Assembly: GCA_902612805.1 (NCBI GenBank)
Contig: CACMEY010000010.1
Span: 1 to 37,428 of the forward strand
Direction of reading: 5' to 3'
DNA length: 37,428 nucleotides
From: an uncultured Alphaproteobacteria bacterium
GTDB lineage: Bacteria; Pseudomonadota; Alphaproteobacteria; HIMB59; GCA-002718135
Part shown: piece after piece, positions 34,615 to 37,428 of the stretch
Numbering within the stretch: the stretch's first letter is position 1
Layout of the letters: each line of letters starts with the position of its first letter
The notes under the pieces: generated by a model
Database searches by the model: none
Told to the model about the DNA's origin: nothing
The model's input: the letters and a program-made list of their open reading frames with translations, nothing else
Made by a program: the position numbers and the translations under genes

Positions 34615-35034
34615 ATGCAAAATAAGAATATATACATTGCCTCAGACCATGCTGGATTTGATCTCAAAACCAAATTGTTAAAGAATTTTCCAAAAATTAA
34701 TGATTTAGGGACAAAGACAGATGAGAGTGTTGACTATCCTGATTTTGCACACAAATTAACTAAAGAGGTTCTTAAGAATAAGAAAAACGTTGGTATTCTA
34801 ATCTGTGGAACTGGTATTGGTATGAGTATTGCAGCTAATAGAAAAAAAGGAATAAGGGCTGGTCTTGCTAATAATTCAAAAATAGCAAGATTGATAAGAA
34901 AGCACAATGATGCTAATGTACTAGTTTTACCAGGTAGATTTATAAATACTAGCGAGGCAAAAAAAAGTGTTCAGGCTTTTCTTTCTACAAAGTTTGAGTC
35001 AGGACGACATAAAAGAAGGATTAAAAAACTATGA
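34615..35034 (+). CDS. rpiB: Ribose 5-phosphate isomerase B
   Basis: Interconverts ribose 5-phosphate and ribulose 5-phosphate, 139 residues. The RpiB/LacAB fold is shown by [33 protein letters not shown], the catalytic Cys in [20 protein letters not shown] and [20 protein letters not shown] then VLVLPGRFI. It begins 51 bases from the gcdH start in divergent orientation and overlaps glyA by an ATGA. The rpiB-glyA-nrdR order is typical of Alphaproteobacteria. Confidence 0.95.
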   Translation: MQNKNIYIASDHAGFDLKTKLLKNFPKINDLGTKTDESVDYPDFAHKLTKEVLKNKKNVGILICGTGIGMSIAANRKKGIRAGLANNSKIARLIRKHNDANVLVLPGRFINTSEAKKSVQAFLSTKFESGRHKRRIKKL

Positions 35035-36320
35035 TTTCAGATTTGTTTACTAAAGGAATTAAAGAAGCAGACCCAGAGGTTTATGGAACTTTAAGCCGTG
35101 AACTAGAAAGACAGCAAAACCAAATAGAGTTGATAGCATCTGAAAATATTGCTTCAAGATCAATTTTAAATGCTCAAGGCTCTGTCATGACAAATAAATA
35201 TGCAGAGGGTTATCCTGGTAAACGATATTATGGTGGGTGTGAATTTGTTGATCAAGCTGAAGAGATTGCTTTAGAAAGAGTTAAAAAACTTTTTAATTGT
35301 AAATTTGCAAATCTACAACCGCATAGTGGAGCTCAGGCAAACCAAGCGGTCTTTCTAGCGTTACTTCAACCACATGATACTATTTTAGGTATGTCTCTTG
35401 CATCAGGCGGTCACTTAACTCATGGAGCAAAACCTAATCTATCTGGTAAATGGTTTAATGCTGTTCAATACGGTGTCAAAAAAGATGGCAATGATAAAGA
35501 TTTAATCGATTATGATGAAGTTGAAGCTTTAGCTTTAGAGCACAAACCAAAAATGATAATTGCGGGAGCATCCGCTTATCCTAGAACAATAGATTGGAAA
35601 AAATTTAGAGAAATAACTGATAAAGTAGGAGCATATTTTTTAGTTGATATGGCTCACTATTCTGGTTTGGTTGCTGGTAAACAATATCCAAATCCGATTG
35701 AGCATGCCCATGTAGTAACTTCAACAACTCACAAAACTTTAAGAGGTGCAAGGAGTGCAATGATTTTAACTAATCATGAAGATTTATATAAAAAAATTAA
35801 TTCTGCTGTTTTCCCAGGATTACAAGGTGGTCCACTAATGCATGTAATTGCAGCTAGAGCTGTTTGCTTTGGTGAAGCACTCAAACCTGAGTTCGAAGAA
35901 TATATTAAAAATGTAATTGCTAGTGCTAAAGTTATGGCAAAAACTTTAGTTGATAGAGGATTTAGAATTGTTACAGGAGGCACAGATTCACATATAGTTT
36001 GGTTAGACTTGACACCAAAAGGTTTAACTGGTGATAAAGCTGAAAAAATTTTAGAAGAAGTTGGATTGGCATGTAACAAAAATGCAATTCCATATGATCC
36101 TAATCCACCAAAAATAACTAGTGGACTTAGATTTGGTACAGCAGCTGCTACGACCAGAGGTTTTAATCAGAAAGATTTTGAACAAGTCGGAAATATGATT
36201 GCTGATATTTTGGATAGTCTTTTACTTGAAGAAAATGAGAGAAATGTAGTTTTTAATAAAACAAGAAAAGATGTAATTGAGCTTTGCAAAAAATATCCAA
36301 TTTATAGTGAGGCATTTTAA
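35031..36320 (+). CDS. glyA: Serine hydroxymethyltransferase
   Basis: PLP enzyme converting serine and tetrahydrofolate to glycine and methylene-tetrahydrofolate, 429 residues. Motifs: [75 protein letters not shown] and the PLP lysine K235 in [12 protein letters not shown]. The C-terminal [13 protein letters not shown] is present. No glycine riboswitch is seen; the start is inside the rpiB stop. nrdR starts on the base after its stop. Confidence 0.97.
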   Translation: MISDLFTKGIKEADPEVYGTLSRELERQQNQIELIASENIASRSILNAQGSVMTNKYAEGYPGKRYYGGCEFVDQAEEIALERVKKLFNCKFANLQPHSGAQANQAVFLALLQPHDTILGMSLASGGHLTHGAKPNLSGKWFNAVQYGVKKDGNDKDLIDYDEVEALALEHKPKMIIAGASAYPRTIDWKKFREITDKVGAYFLVDMAHYSGLVAGKQYPNPIEHAHVVTSTTHKTLRGARSAMILTNHEDLYKKINSAVFPGLQGGPLMHVIAARAVCFGEALKPEFEEYIKNVIASAKVMAKTLVDRGFRIVTGGTDSHIVWLDLTPKGLTGDKAEKILEEVGLACNKNAIPYDPNPPKITSGLRFGTAAATTRGFNQKDFEQVGNMIADILDSLLLEENERNVVFNKTRKDVIELCKKYPIYSEAF

Positions 36321-36773
36321 ATGAGATGCCCCTTCTGTAGTAATGAAGATACACAAGTAAAAGATTCAAGACCCACAGAAGATAACACAGCAATAAGAAG
36401 AAGAAGAGTTTGTGATGCTTGCGGCTCTAGATTTACAACTTTTGAAAGAATTCAGCTAAGAGATTTGGTCGTAATGAAAAGTAACGGTCAAAAAGAAAAT
36501 TTTGATAGAGATAAAATGTATAGATCTCTTTCTTTGGCTTTAAGAAAAAGAAATGTTGATAATGAAAAAATTGAAAAAATTGTAAATGCTATTGTAAGAA
36601 AATTAGAAAACTCAGGTGAAACTGATATAAAATCTAATATTATTGGTCAGTACATTATGGAAGCTTTAATGCATTTAGATCAGGTGGCATACGTCAGATT
36701 TGCATCTGTTTACAAAAATTTTAGAGAAGCAAAAGATTTTGAAGATTTCTTAGGTAATTTAGAAGATAAATAA
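36321..36773 (+). CDS. nrdR: Ribonucleotide reductase repressor NrdR
   Basis: Zinc/ATP-cone repressor of ribonucleotide reductase genes, 150 residues. The zinc ribbon has [20 protein letters not shown] then [19 protein letters not shown], and the ATP cone follows from about residue 49 ([20 protein letters not shown]). The C-terminal [20 protein letters not shown] is typical. It acts on NrdR boxes before nrd genes, none of which are in this window. It lies directly between glyA and ribD. Confidence 0.97.
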   Translation: MRCPFCSNEDTQVKDSRPTEDNTAIRRRRVCDACGSRFTTFERIQLRDLVVMKSNGQKENFDRDKMYRSLSLALRKRNVDNEKIEKIVNAIVRKLENSGETDIKSNIIGQYIMEALMHLDQVAYVRFASVYKNFREAKDFEDFLGNLEDK

Positions 36774-36779
36774 TTTTTA

Positions 36780-37428
36780 GTGTCTCAACAAAATGTAAAG
36801 ATGATTAATTTAGCGCATGATATTGCTAAAAAAAAATTTGGAAAAACTTTCCCTAATCCCACAGTGGGCTGTGTGATTGCAAAAAATTCAAAAATAATTT
36901 CTAAAGCTGTAACGAATAAATCTGGAAGGCCTCATGCCGAAGAAATAGCTCTAGCTAAAGCTGGTCATAAGGCTAAAGGAGCTTCAATGTATGTTACTTT
37001 AGAACCATGTTTTCATAGTTCAAAAGATGGATCATGCACAGATCAAATATTAAGATCAGGAATTAAGGAAATATTTATATCTGCGGCTGATCCAGATGTT
37101 AGAACTAATTATAAAAGTATTAAAAAGTTAAAAAAAAATAATGTAATTGTAAATGTAGGTTTAGAAAAGAATAGAACATATAATTTAAATAAATTTTTTT
37201 TTAAAAGTGTTTTAAAGAAAAAACCATTTACAAAAGTCAAAATTGCAACTTCTATAGATGAAAAAATTGCATGGCATGATTATAAAAGTAAATGGATATC
37301 AAATAAATCAAGTAGAGAATATGCTCATAAGTTAAGATCAATGAGTCAAGCTATTTTAACTACTTCAAAAACAGTATTAAAAGATGATCCAAGATTAACT
37401 ATAAGATTAAAAAAAACTTTTGAGCAAC
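36780..37428 (+). CDS. ribD: Riboflavin biosynthesis protein RibD (3' end outside window), GTG start
   Basis: Bifunctional deaminase/reductase of riboflavin synthesis; 216 codons are visible and the frame is still open at the window end. Deaminase domain: TFPNPTVGCVIAKN, H52 and E54 in GRPHAEEIALAKAG, and zinc cysteines C77 and C86 in TLEPCFHSSKDGSC. The reductase domain starts near residue 148 with KPFTKVKIATSIDEKIAW, then SSREYAHKLRSMSQAILTTS and TVLKDDPRLTIR. I chose GTG at 36780, 6 bases after nrdR: this gives the zinc residues the same spacing as in E. coli RibD (plus 2), while the ATG at 36801 would lose part of the first helix. Confidence 0.92.
   Translation, partial: MSQQNVKMINLAHDIAKKKFGKTFPNPTVGCVIAKNSKIISKAVTNKSGRPHAEEIALAKAGHKAKGASMYVTLEPCFHSSKDGSCTDQILRSGIKEIFISAADPDVRTNYKSIKKLKKNNVIVNVGLEKNRTYNLNKFFFKSVLKKKPFTKVKIATSIDEKIAWHDYKSKWISNKSSREYAHKLRSMSQAILTTSKTVLKDDPRLTIRLKKTFEQ

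Noticed and set aside
35774..36079. 101-codon open frame antisense to glyA
   Set aside because: It is the shadow of the conserved glyA frame and its composition is not that of a protein family I know.
1..37428. CRISPR arrays, insertion sequences, rRNA or a prophage
   Set aside because: No regularly spaced long repeats, transposase genes, rRNA sequence or phage structural genes were seen; the only phage-like traces are the pyrB N-terminus and the faint pattern in the 75-residue protein.

Overview
The window is one stretch of a compact, very AT-rich alphaproteobacterial chromosome. Gene orders typical of Alphaproteobacteria are visible: ntrY-ntrX-trkA-dat, ruvX/pyrB/plsY/topA next to gatCAB, dapA-smpB-rpoZ-rsh-acpS-lepB-rnc-era-recO-parC, and rpiB-glyA-nrdR-ribD. 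The low G+C, near absence of intergenic DNA, many start/stop overlaps, TRAP uptake genes and loss of expected neighbours suggest a streamlined, probably marine lineage (SAR11-like or another small-genome oligotroph). The exact clade cannot be fixed from this window.

Layout. Positions 1-8491 run on the plus strand: the 3' part of ntrY, then ntrX, trkA, a D-amino-acid aminotransferase, an inositol-monophosphatase-family enzyme, a 3-hydroxyisobutyrate-dehydrogenase-family enzyme, an EamA exporter, msrB and an MFS transporter. Positions 8478-14882 run on the minus strand: ruvX, pyrB, plsY, topA, a C1-family aminopeptidase (pepC) and a 75-residue unknown protein. From 14900 gatC-gatA-gatB run on plus. 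A small membrane protein gene and a DUF4198-like gene follow on minus, and the latter is head to head with a HupE/UreJ-like metal permease gene. A tRNA-Ser(GCT) leads into the long plus-strand housekeeping block dapA to parC. A TRAP transporter follows, with its membrane subunits on plus and its binding protein convergent on minus. Then come gcdH (minus) and rpiB-glyA-nrdR-ribD (plus, ribD cut by the window end). No gap between genes exceeds 300 bases.

How the genes fit together. Most of the window is core machinery: amidotransferase for Asn/Gln-tRNA, stringent response and omega subunit, tmRNA partner, signal peptidase, RNase III and Era, recombination (RecO, RuvX), topology (TopA, ParC), lysine/cell wall (DapA), phospholipid (PlsY), pyrimidine (PyrB), one-carbon (GlyA) and riboflavin (RibD) synthesis. 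Accessory functions are uptake of probable keto acids by TRAP, Ni/Co-type metal handling, methionine sulfoxide repair and glutaryl-CoA oxidation.

Most notable observations: (1) PyrB carries about 70 extra N-terminal residues that look like the arm-binding N-terminus of a phage-type tyrosine integrase, and three TNACACAT repeats at helical spacing sit directly in front of its start codon. (2) NtrX has an AAA+ domain without the GAFTGA loop and Walker B acids. (3) A perfect 19-bp GC-cored palindrome abuts the topA start codon. (4) Two overlapping palindromes sit in the presumed dctP promoter. (5) Two divergent metal-related genes have start codons one base apart.
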